From assembly GCA_023431215.1 (NCBI GenBank), contig JAEYXR010000011.1, forward strand, positions 1-64,000: DNA of 64,000 nt, read 5' to 3'. The translations under genes and the position numbers were made by a program. Shown here in pieces: positions 26,771 through 35,630 of the stretch (position 1 is the stretch's first letter; every line of letters starts with the position of its first letter). The stretch is from Bacillota bacterium. GTDB taxonomy: Bacteria > Bacillota > Clostridia > Oscillospirales > Ruminococcaceae. Under the pieces are notes generated by a model, which had not been told where the DNA came from, made no database searches, and was given only the letters and a program-made list of their open reading frames with translations.

Positions 26771-27084
26771 TTCCTGCCGGTTTTTGGGGCTACTTTTGGG
26801 TAATGGCGCTGGTCACCTACCTTATCCGTATGCTGCCCCTGACATTGTTTCAAAAAAAGATTCAAAGCAGATTTGTACGGTCATTTCTGTTTTATGTACC
26901 ATATGCCGTACTTTCGGCCATGACTGTTCCGGCCATCTTCAGTGCTACTGCCAGTGTGTGGTCGGCAGCGGCGGGGGTGGCGGTGGCAGTGTTTTTTGCC
27001 TTTGCCGAAAAAGGCCTGCTGACAGTGGCCATGGCAGCCTGCGGCTCAGTATGGATTGTGGAATACCTGCTGCGGATGCTGTAA
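26767..27084 (+). CDS. azlD: AzlD-family branched-chain amino acid exporter subunit
   Basis: The 105-residue membrane protein has four hydrophobic segments and the family's TYLIRMLPLTLF motif near residue 17. ATG 26767 overlaps the azlC stop, so the two subunits are made together. GAGAGGAGG lies just upstream inside azlC. Longer frames upstream are artefacts. Confidence 0.87.
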   Translation: MIPAGFWGYFWVMALVTYLIRMLPLTLFQKKIQSRFVRSFLFYVPYAVLSAMTVPAIFSATASVWSAAAGVAVAVFFAFAEKGLLTVAMAACGSVWIVEYLLRML

Positions 27085-27139
27085 CCGCCAATTTGACCTT
27101 TGTGACAACGGTGTTTTAAGACCAGAGGAGATGATGACA

Positions 27140-27925
27140 ATGACAATGATTTTGGTGAGTATTGTGGTGTTTGCCTGCTTTGCTTTCAGCATTGGGCCAC
27201 TGCTGCTTTATGGAATCTTTCATGAAGGAAGTGCCGCCATCTTCATTTTTGGTGTGGTATTGGCCGTACTTGGGCTGCTGTGGAAGCGTTTTCCCGACAG
27301 GCGGTTTCGCGGCTGGCCGCCGGAGCCGGTGGGCTGGTGGAAGTGGCTGCGGAGCAGCATAGCGGGGCTGCTGGCGGTTTGCATAGCTGTGGGGCTGGTA
27401 CTTTCGGCCGCCATGGCAAAATACGCATGGCTTACTCCTCCGCCCAAAGAAGGGGACAGTACCGTGGTGGTGCTGGGGTGCAAAATACATGGAGACACCC
27501 CTTCGCTGATGCTCAAACACCGTCTGGATGCCGCCTATGATTATCTGGTGAAAAACCCCCACTGTTCTGTTGTGGTAACCGGGGGGATGGATGAAGCGGA
27601 AGGAAATACCGAGGCAAATGTGGCACAGCAGTATCTTGTAGACAGGGGCATTGGAGTAAACCGCATTGTCCGTGAGGAAATGTCTACCAACACCAGAGAA
27701 AACTTTGAAAATACTGCATTGTTCATTGAGGAGCTAAAGTTATCTAAAAACGTAGTGGTGGTGACCAACAGCTATCATCAGTGGCGCGGACAGGAGTATG
27801 CCCGCAGAGCAGGGCTGAATCCTGTTGGGGGAGTTCCCGCAAAGACTTCCTGGGGATTATTCCCCGGCTACTGGGTGCGGGAAATGATGGGTATTTGTAA
27901 GCTGTTTTTGCTGGAAGACGCCTAA
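27140..27925 (+). CDS. YdcF/SanA-like DUF218 membrane protein
   Basis: The protein has 261 residues: three N-terminal hydrophobic segments (about 3-25, 31-47, 72-92) followed by a DUF218 domain with VVLGCKIHGDTPS, VVTGGMDEAE, the EMSTNTRENFENT acidic motif and TNSYHQWRG. DUF218 proteins act in envelope functions such as vancomycin sensitivity at high temperature (SanA), but the reaction is not settled. GAGGAG lies nine bases before ATG 27140; ATG codons at 27131 and 27134 are too close to it. A weak stem-loop at 28086-28116 may be its terminator. Confidence 0.83.
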   Translation: MTMILVSIVVFACFAFSIGPLLLYGIFHEGSAAIFIFGVVLAVLGLLWKRFPDRRFRGWPPEPVGWWKWLRSSIAGLLAVCIAVGLVLSAAMAKYAWLTPPPKEGDSTVVVLGCKIHGDTPSLMLKHRLDAAYDYLVKNPHCSVVVTGGMDEAEGNTEANVAQQYLVDRGIGVNRIVREEMSTNTRENFENTALFIEELKLSKNVVVVTNSYHQWRGQEYARRAGLNPVGGVPAKTSWGLFPGYWVREMMGICKLFLLEDA

Positions 27926-28210
27926 GGCAACACCGCATCATTCTCAGTTTGCGTTTTAAATTTTGTATTACCTTAACGATGCTGCCCTGTTTTGGAACAA
28001 TATTTTGTACCATGCAGGCTTTTAGGCGTTTTTTGGAATACTAAACTAGTATACGACATGGCCTTTTGTCTATGTCACGACTGTTTTACACACCTGCCCA
28101 AAGGGTGCATGTGTAATTTTATCAATAGCAACCGGACGCTATGCCGGATAAACAGATACTGATGCCAACAGCAATGGATGCAAAGGCATAGCTACAATAA
28201 GGAGAAGAAT

Positions 28211-29533
28211 ATGGATTGTATTAAAGTAGGAATGGTGTCACTGGGCTGTTCCAAAAATCAGGTGGACGCCGAGCTCCTCATGGGCCGCATGGCCCAGGCA
28301 GGCATGGAAATTACCACAGACCTAAGCCAGTGTCAGGCGGTAATTATCAATACCTGCGGGTTTATTGAGGCTGCAAAGGCAGAGTCTATCGAGACCATTC
28401 TGGAGTTTTGCCAGATGAAAGAACAGGGCGGCATCCGCTGTGTTGTGGTTACAGGCTGCCTTGCAGAACGGTACCGTGACCAGCTGGCCCAGGAGATTCC
28501 TGAAGTGGATGTTGTGCTGGGCATTGGCAAAAATGCCGACATTGTATCTGCCATTCAAACCGCTTTGGGCGGCAGCCATGTTACCGAGTTTGGTGAAAAA
28601 ACCGACCTGAGCCTGGAAGGTAAGCGCATTTTGGCCAATGCACCGTATTTTGCCTACCTAAAGGTGGCTGAGGGCTGTGACAACCGTTGTAGCTATTGTG
28701 CCATCCCTCTGATACGAGGAGGCTTCCGCAGCCGCCCCATGGAAAACATTGTGGAAGAAGCCAAAGCACTGGCAAAAAGCGGCGTGAGAGAAATTAACCT
28801 TGTGGCACAGGACACCAGCCGCTATGGGCAGGATATTTACGGCAGCTATAAGCTGGCAGAGTTGATTGACAAGGTTTGTGAGATTCCCCAGGTGGAATGG
28901 GTGCGTATTTTGTACTGCTACCCCGACCATGTAACCGATGAGCTTATTGATACTATGGCTCGTCAGCCCAAGGTAGTAAAGTATATTGATATTCCCATCC
29001 AGCACGCCAGCGGCCGTGTCCTGAAAGAAATGAACCGCCGCGGCGACTACAACAGCCTCATGGAGCTGATGCAGCGCTTCCGCCAGCGCATTCCCGGTGT
29101 GGTGCTGCGCACCACCCTGATTGCCGGCTTCCCCGGGGAGACCGAGGAAGATTTTGAAGAGCTGTGCCGCTTTGTAGAAGAAGCTCGTTTTGAGCGTCTG
29201 GGCTGCTTTGCCTACTCTCAGGAGGAGGATACCCCCGCAGGAGAGCGTGAGGACCAACTGGAGCAGGAGGTGCGCCAGCGCCGTGCCGACCTTATTATGG
29301 AGCGCCAGATGGAAATTGCTTTTGATTTTGCAAAAAGCTGTGTGGGCCGTCAGCTTACTGTGTTGGTAGAGGGCAAAAAGGGTAAAAACTATGTGGGCCG
29401 CAGCTATATGGATGCCCCCGATATTGACACCAAAGTGACCTTTGCCTCTACAAAAAAACATGCACCGGGAGATATGGTCTGTGTTATAATAGAGCAAAGT
29501 GACCAATATGACCTTGTTGGCCGGGAGCTGTAA
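28211..29533 (+). CDS. rimO: Ribosomal protein S12 methylthiotransferase RimO
   Basis: Adds a methylthio group to an Asp of ribosomal protein S12. The 440 residues comprise the UPF0004 domain with Cys in GCSKNQ, NTCGF and TGCLAERY, the radical SAM core with Cys156, Cys160 and Cys163 (CDNRCSYC), and a C-terminal TRAM domain. GCSKNQVDAE separates RimO from MiaB. AAGGAGAAG precedes ATG 28211; the upstream start at 28178 lacks support. pgsA follows, as in many Firmicutes. Confidence 0.95.
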   Translation: MDCIKVGMVSLGCSKNQVDAELLMGRMAQAGMEITTDLSQCQAVIINTCGFIEAAKAESIETILEFCQMKEQGGIRCVVVTGCLAERYRDQLAQEIPEVDVVLGIGKNADIVSAIQTALGGSHVTEFGEKTDLSLEGKRILANAPYFAYLKVAEGCDNRCSYCAIPLIRGGFRSRPMENIVEEAKALAKSGVREINLVAQDTSRYGQDIYGSYKLAELIDKVCEIPQVEWVRILYCYPDHVTDELIDTMARQPKVVKYIDIPIQHASGRVLKEMNRRGDYNSLMELMQRFRQRIPGVVLRTTLIAGFPGETEEDFEELCRFVEEARFERLGCFAYSQEEDTPAGEREDQLEQEVRQRRADLIMERQMEIAFDFAKSCVGRQLTVLVEGKKGKNYVGRSYMDAPDIDTKVTFASTKKHAPGDMVCVIIEQSDQYDLVGREL

Positions 29534-29613
29534 GCATTGCCGCCCCAAAAGAGGGCAAGATAGTATTGCCGTAAAAGCCCCATACGGTTGTAGTTTAAAG
29601 GAGAGAAGTTAAA

Positions 29614-30186
29614 GTGAATCTTCCAAACAAACTTACTGTGCTGCGCATGGTGATGATTCCATTGTTTTTGGTATTCTTTTTGTCTGGCGGCATCCCCAAT
29701 AATAACCTGTGGGCACTCATCACCTTTGCTGCTGCTGCCATCACCGATACGTTAGATGGCAACATTGCCCGTAAACGGGGTTTGGTTACCGACTTTGGCA
29801 AATTTATGGACCCCCTGGCAGATAAGCTGCTGGTAATGGCTGCGCTGGTTGCCTTTGTTGAGGTGCTGGGTACGCCATCAGTGGTTATTATCATCATCTT
29901 GGCGCGGGAGTTTTTGGTGACTGCGCTGCGCACTTTGGCTGCCAACAAAGGTGTGGTCATTGCTGCCGATAACTGGGGCAAAATAAAAACCGTGCTGCAG
30001 ATGTTCTGGATTGTATATACCCTGCTGCTGTGCTGGCTGGAGCAGACCTTTACCGCCCTGCCGGTAAGCTGGGATGTTTTATATTTTATCTACTCCGCAG
30101 GTATGGTGCTGGTAGCACTTATTACCGTGGTGTCCGGCTTTAATTATATTTGGAAAAACCGCGATTTGTTTTTAAATGATAAATAA
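29614..30186 (+). CDS. pgsA: CDP-diacylglycerol-glycerol-3-phosphate 3-phosphatidyltransferase
   Basis: Makes phosphatidylglycerol phosphate from CDP-diacylglycerol at the inner membrane. The 190-residue protein has six hydrophobic segments and the CDP-alcohol motif DTLDGNIARKRG with the following GKFMDPLADK (D-x2-D-G-x2-A-R-x8-G-x3-D-x3-D). The start is GTG at 29614 with AAAGGAG upstream. A second family member lies at 46985-47566. Confidence 0.93.
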   Translation: MNLPNKLTVLRMVMIPLFLVFFLSGGIPNNNLWALITFAAAAITDTLDGNIARKRGLVTDFGKFMDPLADKLLVMAALVAFVEVLGTPSVVIIIILAREFLVTALRTLAANKGVVIAADNWGKIKTVLQMFWIVYTLLLCWLEQTFTALPVSWDVLYFIYSAGMVLVALITVVSGFNYIWKNRDLFLNDK

Positions 30187-30234
30187 TATCAAATTATTCT
30201 GGTTTGAATAAGTATAAATAAGCATAAGTGTATC

Positions 30235-30263
30235 TTGCAACCAAGAATAAAATATGATACATT
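30235..30263 (+). promoter_or_regulatory. Promoter of the Cys T-box transcript
   Basis: TTGCAA at 30235-30240, a 17-base spacer and TACATT at 30258-30263 place the transcription start at the beginning of the T-box leader. Confidence 0.55.
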
Positions 30264-30275
30264 GATAAATAATAC

Positions 30276-30556
30276 ACCACTGCCATGACGCAGGGAGAGT
30301 ACCATGCGAACAATACCACCCCAGAGAGAAGGCACCTTGGCTGAAAGTGCTTTTGGCGGTAACGGATGAGAAGTGCCCCTGCCAGCAGGCCGAAGGAACA
30401 CCCACAAAGAAAGTGGGCAGAGTATTTTGGCACGGAAGCCTCCGTTATCGGGCTATGAGTACCACAACAGTTGCTCTGAGTGAAATGCGAAGTGGAACCG
30501 CGGATTACTGCCGCCTTCGCCGACCTTTAGGGGCGGCGGAGGCTTTTGTTTTTTAG
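30276..30556 (+). promoter_or_regulatory. T-box leader specific for tRNA-Cys, with terminator
   Basis: Stem I runs from GCAGGG (30290) to CCCTGC (30377-30382). It shows the GAGAGTA S-turn, the AGAGA...GGCTGAAAG distal motif and GAAG followed by the specifier TGC (30374-30376, a Cys codon). The T-box GTGGAACCGCGG is at 30492-30503; its TGGA bulge pairs with UCCA, the 3' end of tRNA-Cys, whose discriminator base is U. A GC-rich hairpin and T run (30507-30556) form the terminator. Uncharged tRNA-Cys should allow read-through into the acetyltransferase and cysS. Confidence 0.9.
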
Positions 30557-30568
30557 GGGGGTGAGCCA

Positions 30569-31295
30569 ATGGCCGAAGAACCACTGCTGGAATTAGACCA
30601 GGGAACACTTTTGCTGGTAACAGAAGAAATTAAGCACAAGAGCAAGGGTTATGTGGTGGTAAAAAGCTGTTGCACACCCCAGGACATTTCCATTCTTTTG
30701 GAAGAAGGCATTACAAGGCTAAAGGATGCCGGTGCAAAAGAAATTTTTGCAGCCTGCTCTGTACCGGAAAGCCTCTTGACGGAAGAATACTGTCAGGCAG
30801 GGAGGTATCAGCTAACCTTTGAAGGCAATATGCTGGAAATGCAGCGTGAACTTGTCCCAAATTATAGTGAGGAACAAGGCAAGCTTGTACTGATTCCTCT
30901 TGGCAGCGAAAACGCCCAAACCTTTTTAGCACTTTATAACGATATCTTTTTTGAAGTGCCCAACAGTGCCACCTATCAAGAGGAGGAGCTGACCCGCCTG
31001 CTGGACACCACAAAAACCCTGTGCTTTTTGGTCAACTGCCAGGGAGAGGATGTTGGCATTGCAGAGCTGGATTTACAGCCGGAAATTCCGGAAATAGCCA
31101 GCGTGGGCATTGTGCCAGGCAAAAGAGGCAACGGCCTTGGCGCAAGCCTCATGCACAGCCTGATGGTTGGCACAGCGGGGCTATACCAAAGTGTTTTTGC
31201 GTGTCCACGAAGCAAACTCCACAGCACTGGCTCTTTACCAGAGACTTGGATTTGAAGTAGTAAAGGTTATAACCCGTTGGTACAGGTTACAATAA
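30569..31295 (+). pseudogene. GNAT-family acetyltransferase broken by a frameshift near its end
   Basis: The reading frame from ATG 30569 encodes an N-terminal extension of about 105 residues and a GNAT domain with the acetyl-CoA loop RGNGLG (motif A, about residues 189-194). Around 31186-31191 the frame leaves the family and stops at 31255. In a shifted frame from about 31188 the expected C-terminus is intact: VFLRVHEANSTALALYQRLG, then FEVVK, ending at TAA 31293-31295. Removing one base near 31187 restores a continuous 242-residue protein. It may be a real mutation, an assembly error or programmed frameshifting. The gene lies between the Cys T-box and cysS, so its substrate may relate to cysteine. 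Confidence 0.8.
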
Positions 31296-31457
31296 AACAT
31301 AGTGTTTTGCGCAGCTAATTACCTATAGAAACCCTGCTGAGCGGGGAGTACCCAGATAAAATTCCCTATACCGGTAACAGCGGAGTTGGCCGGTTTTGCG
31401 GCTTTTAACAAGCTGCAAAGAAAAATAGTAATTTAACATAGCTTGGGAGGAATCATC

Positions 31458-32849
31458 ATGAAAGTTTTTAATACTTTAAGCAGAAGCAAAGAAGAATTTA
31501 CACCCATTGAGCCGGGAAAGGTTCGTATGTACGCCTGCGGCCCTACAGTTTATAACTACATCCATATTGGCAACGCACGACCCATCTGCGTCTTTGACAC
31601 CCTGCGTCGTTATCTGGAGTACCGGGGTTATGAAGTAAAGTTTGTGCAGAACTTCACAGATATTGATGATAAAATCATCAACAAGGCCAACGAAGAAGGC
31701 ACTGACTACAAAACCGTATCCGAGCGTTATATTGCCGAGTACAAGACCGATGCCGAGGGCCTGGGCGTGCGCCCTGCCACCATTCACCCCAAGGCCACCG
31801 AGACCATGGACGGCATTATCAGCATTGTAAAAGAAATTGTAGATAGCGGTTACGGGTATGTGGTGGACGGTGATGTCTACTTCCGCTCCCGTAAATTTGA
31901 GGAGTATGGCAAGCTCTCCCGCCAGCCTTTGGAGGAGTTGGACGCCGGCAACCGCATTGAAGTAACCGGCGGCAAAGAGGACGCTTTGGACTTTGTGCTG
32001 TGGAAGAGCGCCAAGCCCGGCGAGCCCAGCTGGGAATCTCCCTGGGGACAGGGCCGTCCCGGCTGGCACATTGAGTGCACTGCCATGATCCGTAAGCATT
32101 TGGGTGAGGCCATTGATATCCACTGCGGCGGTCAGGACTTAATTTTCCCCCACCACGAAAATGAAATTGCACAGGCAGAGTGCTGCCATACCGGCGACTA
32201 CGCCCGTTACTGGATGCACAATGGCTTTATCAACGTTGACAGCCGCAAAATGAGCAAGTCTTTGGGCAACTTTTTTACCGTGCGTGACGTTGCCGAAAAA
32301 TATGGCTACGAGCCCATTAAATTTATGATGATTCAGGCACACTACCGCAGCCCCATTAACTATACGGTAGAGGTAATTGAGCAGTGCAAGGCGGCGCTGG
32401 AGCGTCTGTACACCTGCCGGGACAACCTGGATTTTGCTATAAAAAATGCAACTGATGGCGAGGCAGATGCGGATTTTCATGCCCTACTGCTTTCACGCAA
32501 GGAGCAGTTTATTACTGCCATGGATGATGATTTGAACACCGCAGATGGTCTATCCGCTGTGTTTGAGCTGGTGCGTGATATTAATACCTATACTGCCGAA
32601 CCCCGCGCCAAAGCCACTTTGGAAGAAGCAGCTGCACTGTTTGATGAGCTTACCGATGTACTGGGTATTCTGTACAACCGTAAAGAGCAGAATCTGGATG
32701 CAGAAATTGAAGCACTCATTGAAAAGCGCCAGCAGGCTCGTAAAAACCGTGACTTTGCCGCTGCCGACGCCATCCGTGACGAGCTGAAGGCACGCAATAT
32801 TGTTTTGGAGGATACTCCCCAGGGTGTTAAGTGGCACTACGCTGAGTAA
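31458..32849 (+). CDS. cysS: Cysteinyl-tRNA synthetase
   Basis: Charges tRNA-Cys. The 463 residues show zinc ligand Cys27 in YACGPTVYN, the HIGH-box variant HIGN at 36-39, CGGQDLIFPHHENEIAQ and KMSKS at 264-268. ATG 31458 follows GGGAGG; the 31443 start is unlikely. It is the target expected for the Cys T-box at 30.3 kb, though the acetyltransferase gene and 160 bases of leader lie between. Confidence 0.97.
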   Translation: MKVFNTLSRSKEEFTPIEPGKVRMYACGPTVYNYIHIGNARPICVFDTLRRYLEYRGYEVKFVQNFTDIDDKIINKANEEGTDYKTVSERYIAEYKTDAEGLGVRPATIHPKATETMDGIISIVKEIVDSGYGYVVDGDVYFRSRKFEEYGKLSRQPLEELDAGNRIEVTGGKEDALDFVLWKSAKPGEPSWESPWGQGRPGWHIECTAMIRKHLGEAIDIHCGGQDLIFPHHENEIAQAECCHTGDYARYWMHNGFINVDSRKMSKSLGNFFTVRDVAEKYGYEPIKFMMIQAHYRSPINYTVEVIEQCKAALERLYTCRDNLDFAIKNATDGEADADFHALLLSRKEQFITAMDDDLNTADGLSAVFELVRDINTYTAEPRAKATLEEAAALFDELTDVLGILYNRKEQNLDAEIEALIEKRQQARKNRDFAAADAIRDELKARNIVLEDTPQGVKWHYAE

Positions 32850-32917
32850 ATGAGCAATAGTTTTCAAAAATTATTCACAACTACATGCCAAAGGCAGTGT
32901 ATGATGTGAGAGTAGCG

Positions 32918-32948
32918 GTACGCCCATTCCGCCATGGAATGGGCGTAC
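32918..32948 (+). terminator. Rho-independent terminator of cysS
   Basis: GTACGCCCATTCC pairs perfectly with GGAATGGGCGTAC around GCCAT, then TTGTAT. The stem is strong and the T run moderate. Confidence 0.75.
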
Positions 32949-33133
32949 TTGTATCAGGCAGTACGGCACAATTCACGGCTTGTCCTAAGTGTTAATTTAT
33001 TTGCCAATTTTTTGTTATATTTTACAATACAATGAGCGCCAAAGCTGCGCTATCTGGTGTAACAAGACACTTAGAATTGTACGGTATCGCCTAAAAATAT
33101 CAGGTCGATCTGTCAGTAAAGGAGAGAAGAGCG

Positions 33134-33274
33134 ATGTTACCTTTTGTTCCTATGGCTGTAACAAATCCTAATATGGGTGATAACAGCATGATTGGTATTG
33201 CTGTAATAGTCATGGTGGTAGTTGTGGTTATTGCGGTGGCGGCATTGTTTCTTACCCGCAAAAAGAAAAAATAA
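33134..33274 (+). CDS. 46-residue membrane peptide resembling a bare sortase sorting tail
   Basis: The product has the sequence pattern NPNMGDNS at residues 11-18, a hydrophobic stretch of about 21 residues (20-40) and the tail TRKKKK. Its layout mirrors the C-terminal NPxTGDNS sorting signal of clostridial surface proteins, but the Thr that sortase would attack is Met here and nothing precedes the signal. AGGAGAG lies ten bases before the ATG. It stands alone between cysS and a TSUP permease. It could be an anchored micro-protein or a gene remnant. Confidence 0.6.
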   Translation: MLPFVPMAVTNPNMGDNSMIGIAVIVMVVVVVIAVAALFLTRKKKK

Positions 33275-33340
33275 AACCTATTTGGGGAATGTGGTAAGCC
33301 GGTGGTGCTTCTCCGGTGTTGCCGAAAGGTGTGTGTAATT

Positions 33341-34111
33341 TTGCTTGATGCTTCTACGTTGCACTCTCTGCTCATTGTATGTCCTCTGGTCTTTTTGGCC
33401 GGATTTGTAGACTCGGTAGCAGGGGGCGGCGGACTAATTTCCCTGCCTGCTTATTTGGCGGCAGGGCTGCCCATTCATCTTGCTTATGGTACCAACAAGC
33501 TTAGCAGTTGCTGTGGTACAGTGGTGGCAACGGCCAAATATGCCAAAAGCGGATACATATCCTGGAAGCCGTCCCTTGTGGCAGGCGGTGCGGCACTGGT
33601 GGGCTCTTATCTGGGAGCAAAGCTGGTGCTGATTCTTTCAGAAAAAGTGTTGCATTGGACACTGCTTTGCGTATTGCCGGTGGTGGCCGTTTTTCTCATT
33701 TTTAACCGTGGGTTTGGCAAGGAAGAAAACAACCGCACCCTACCCACAGGTGTGTTACTTGCCTTGGCAGCGGTAATTGGCCTTGTAATAGGCGCATACG
33801 ACGGCTTTTTTGGCCCGGGAACCGGTACCTTTTTGGTAATTGCCTTTACCGCTGTGCTGGGCTGGAACCTTACCACAGCAACAGGCGGTGCCAAGGTGGT
33901 CAACCTTTGTTCCAATTTGGCGGCATTGGTGGCCTATGCCCAGGGCGGCAGCATTTTGCTGGCTGTGGGCATTCCGGCAGCTGTGTGCAATATTGCAGGC
34001 AACTATTTGGGGTCGTGGCTGGCGGTAAAAAAGGGAGCACCCTTTATCCGTCCTGTGATTTTGGTTTCGGTTGGACTGCTGTTTTTAAATATTTTAAAAG
34101 ATGTATTGTAA
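33341..34111 (+). CDS. TSUP (TauE/SafE) family permease
   Basis: A membrane exporter/importer family for sulfite, sulfoacetate or other organosulfur anions. The 256 residues make about eight hydrophobic segments and show the paired motifs FVDSVAGGGGLISLPAYL and YDGFFGPGTGTFL, typical of TSUP. I chose TTG 33341, about ten bases after GAAAGGTG; the GTG at 33302 is possible but has no site. The following VOC gene is 24 bases downstream. Confidence 0.85.
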   Translation: MLDASTLHSLLIVCPLVFLAGFVDSVAGGGGLISLPAYLAAGLPIHLAYGTNKLSSCCGTVVATAKYAKSGYISWKPSLVAGGAALVGSYLGAKLVLILSEKVLHWTLLCVLPVVAVFLIFNRGFGKEENNRTLPTGVLLALAAVIGLVIGAYDGFFGPGTGTFLVIAFTAVLGWNLTTATGGAKVVNLCSNLAALVAYAQGGSILLAVGIPAAVCNIAGNYLGSWLAVKKGAPFIRPVILVSVGLLFLNILKDVL

Positions 34112-34135
34112 TAAACCAAGGAGAAGGTACCATCG

Positions 34136-34486
34136 ATGGAAAAACCAAGCTTTGTAATGGATCATGTTTGTATCAACGGCCAAAATCATGAGGAGGCAAC
34201 AGCCATTGCTCAGGCCATTGCCTCCATATTTGACCTGCCGGTAACCCAAAAACCCACCTCAGTTTACGCAGGCAGCGGTGTGGAAGTAGCCAAGGCAGAC
34301 GGCCCCGGTACCAAGGGGCATATTGGCTTTGCTACATCAGACATCAACGCCGCGGTAGAGTATCTGGAGGCCAAAGGCGTTCAGTTGGACTACACCCGTA
34401 AAAAGCTCACCGAGGACGGCCGTTTGCGCTTAATTTATCTAAAGAATGAAGTGGGCGGCTTTGCGTTGCATATCATACAAAAATAA
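34136..34486 (+). CDS. Stand-alone VOC (glyoxalase-fold) domain protein
   Basis: The 116 residues form one VOC unit: FVMDHVCINGQNHEEA at the start, VYAGSGVEV, GHIGFATSDINAAVEYLEAKG and GGFALHIIQK at the end. Very similar domains are fused to the C-terminus of KDPG/KHG aldolases in gut Firmicutes; here no aldolase is present. His at 10 and Glu-type positions might bind a metal but are not decisive. AAGGAGAAGG precedes the ATG. Function unknown. Confidence 0.8.
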   Translation: MEKPSFVMDHVCINGQNHEEATAIAQAIASIFDLPVTQKPTSVYAGSGVEVAKADGPGTKGHIGFATSDINAAVEYLEAKGVQLDYTRKKLTEDGRLRLIYLKNEVGGFALHIIQK

Positions 34487-34510
34487 TATGCATATACACA
34501 AAAGTATGAA

Positions 34511-34552
34511 AAAAGGGAGCTTCATCAAAGACCTGATGCAGCTCCCTTTTCA
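34511..34552. terminator. Bidirectional terminator between convergent genes
   Basis: AAAAGGGAGCT with TCATCA pairs with TGATG and AGCTCCCTTTT, with A/T runs on both sides. It separates the VOC gene from the antiporter gene. Confidence 0.85.
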
Positions 34553-34570
34553 GTTAACGGTGTAATTGAT

Positions 34571-35524
34571 TTAAGAGACTAAAAATCCAAAATAGCAGGC
34601 GACAATGCCAATGGGGTATAGCTTTTGTGCAGCTTGGCTTTTGGTTTTAACCAACAGCAGCATCAAAGGTGTGGCGACCATGCCAAGCATCAGCAGGCTG
34701 ATGGTTTTTGGGTCTGAAAAATCGTAAATGCCGCTACCGATATATACAATATCGGCAAGGCCCAAAATCATAAAATTAAAAATGTTACTGCCAATGATGT
34801 TGCCAATGGCAATGTTGTAGTTGCGCATTTTAAACAAGGCAAGGGTGGAACAGACTTCGGGGAGGGAGGTAGCAATGCCCAGCAGCAAAGCACCTGCAAA
34901 CCCGGCACCCAGGTTGAGAGTATCGGCAATATGATTGGTGAGATAGGTGATGATGATACTAAGCCCGATGATTCCTACACTTACCAGAGCAAATCGAACA
35001 GAAATCTGGCGTACTGTCAAGGGTGAAGTATCTTCTGAATCTTCCAAATCTTGCAAGCCATTTTCGGCAGACATGAGCTTTACGCCGGAGGTGTACAGGC
35101 CAATAATGATGAAGGAAGTAATGCTGACAGTCATCAGGCTGAAGCTGAGGGTACGGGTGAGATTTAGCAGGATGACAACATAAATGAGAAAGGTAAACAG
35201 CGTAATTTTAGTATGACTGCCGGAGATGGTGGCATTTTTATACTGATTGAAGTAAACAAGGATAAGGGTTGCCAAAGTGGCCAGATTAAAAAGGTTGCTG
35301 CCTAAAATGTTGCCCATGCACAAGCCGGGCTCATTTAAAAATATGGTGGAGGAGATGCTGGTAAACAATTCGGGCAAAGAGGTGACGGCGGAAAGCATGA
35401 CGCCACCGATAAAGGCTCCCGAAAGACTGGTCTTTTTATCAAGAAGATCTACATATTCTGATGCCTTGTTTGACAAAAGCACAATACCCACAACCACCAA
35501 TAAATACAACAAAAAAATAACCAT
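34571..35524 (-). CDS. Ca2+/cation:Na+ antiporter (CaCA family, YrbG-like)
   Basis: The 317 residues have about ten hydrophobic segments and the two alpha-repeat motifs of the family: SAVTSLPELFTSIS with GNILGSNLFN, and GIATSLPEVCSTL with GNIIGSNIFN. The acidic Glu of each SLPE is present. A cytosolic loop rich in Asp/Glu lies between halves (about 158-170). GCGGAGG precedes ATG 35524. The leader holds a likely yybP-ykoY riboswitch, so Mn2+ rather than Ca2+ may be the exported ion. Confidence 0.9.
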   Translation of the reverse strand: MVIFLLYLLVVVGIVLLSNKASEYVDLLDKKTSLSGAFIGGVMLSAVTSLPELFTSISSTIFLNEPGLCMGNILGSNLFNLATLATLILVYFNQYKNATISGSHTKITLFTFLIYVVILLNLTRTLSFSLMTVSITSFIIIGLYTSGVKLMSAENGLQDLEDSEDTSPLTVRQISVRFALVSVGIIGLSIIITYLTNHIADTLNLGAGFAGALLLGIATSLPEVCSTLALFKMRNYNIAIGNIIGSNIFNFMILGLADIVYIGSGIYDFSDPKTISLLMLGMVATPLMLLLVKTKSQAAQKLYPIGIVACYFGFLVS

Positions 35525-35630
35525 GACAACCTCCGCTTTACATTAGAAAATTCTGCCCTTGCATTCTTGGGTACATCGTAAGATGTTGCAAGGAAAAGGG
35601 ATGTTTACAACCTTGCACGTGGTGACAAAT

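Noticed and set aside
33000..33110. Possible riboswitch between cysS and the micro-protein
   Set aside because: Only an AT-rich spacer; no conserved motif or strong stem is visible.
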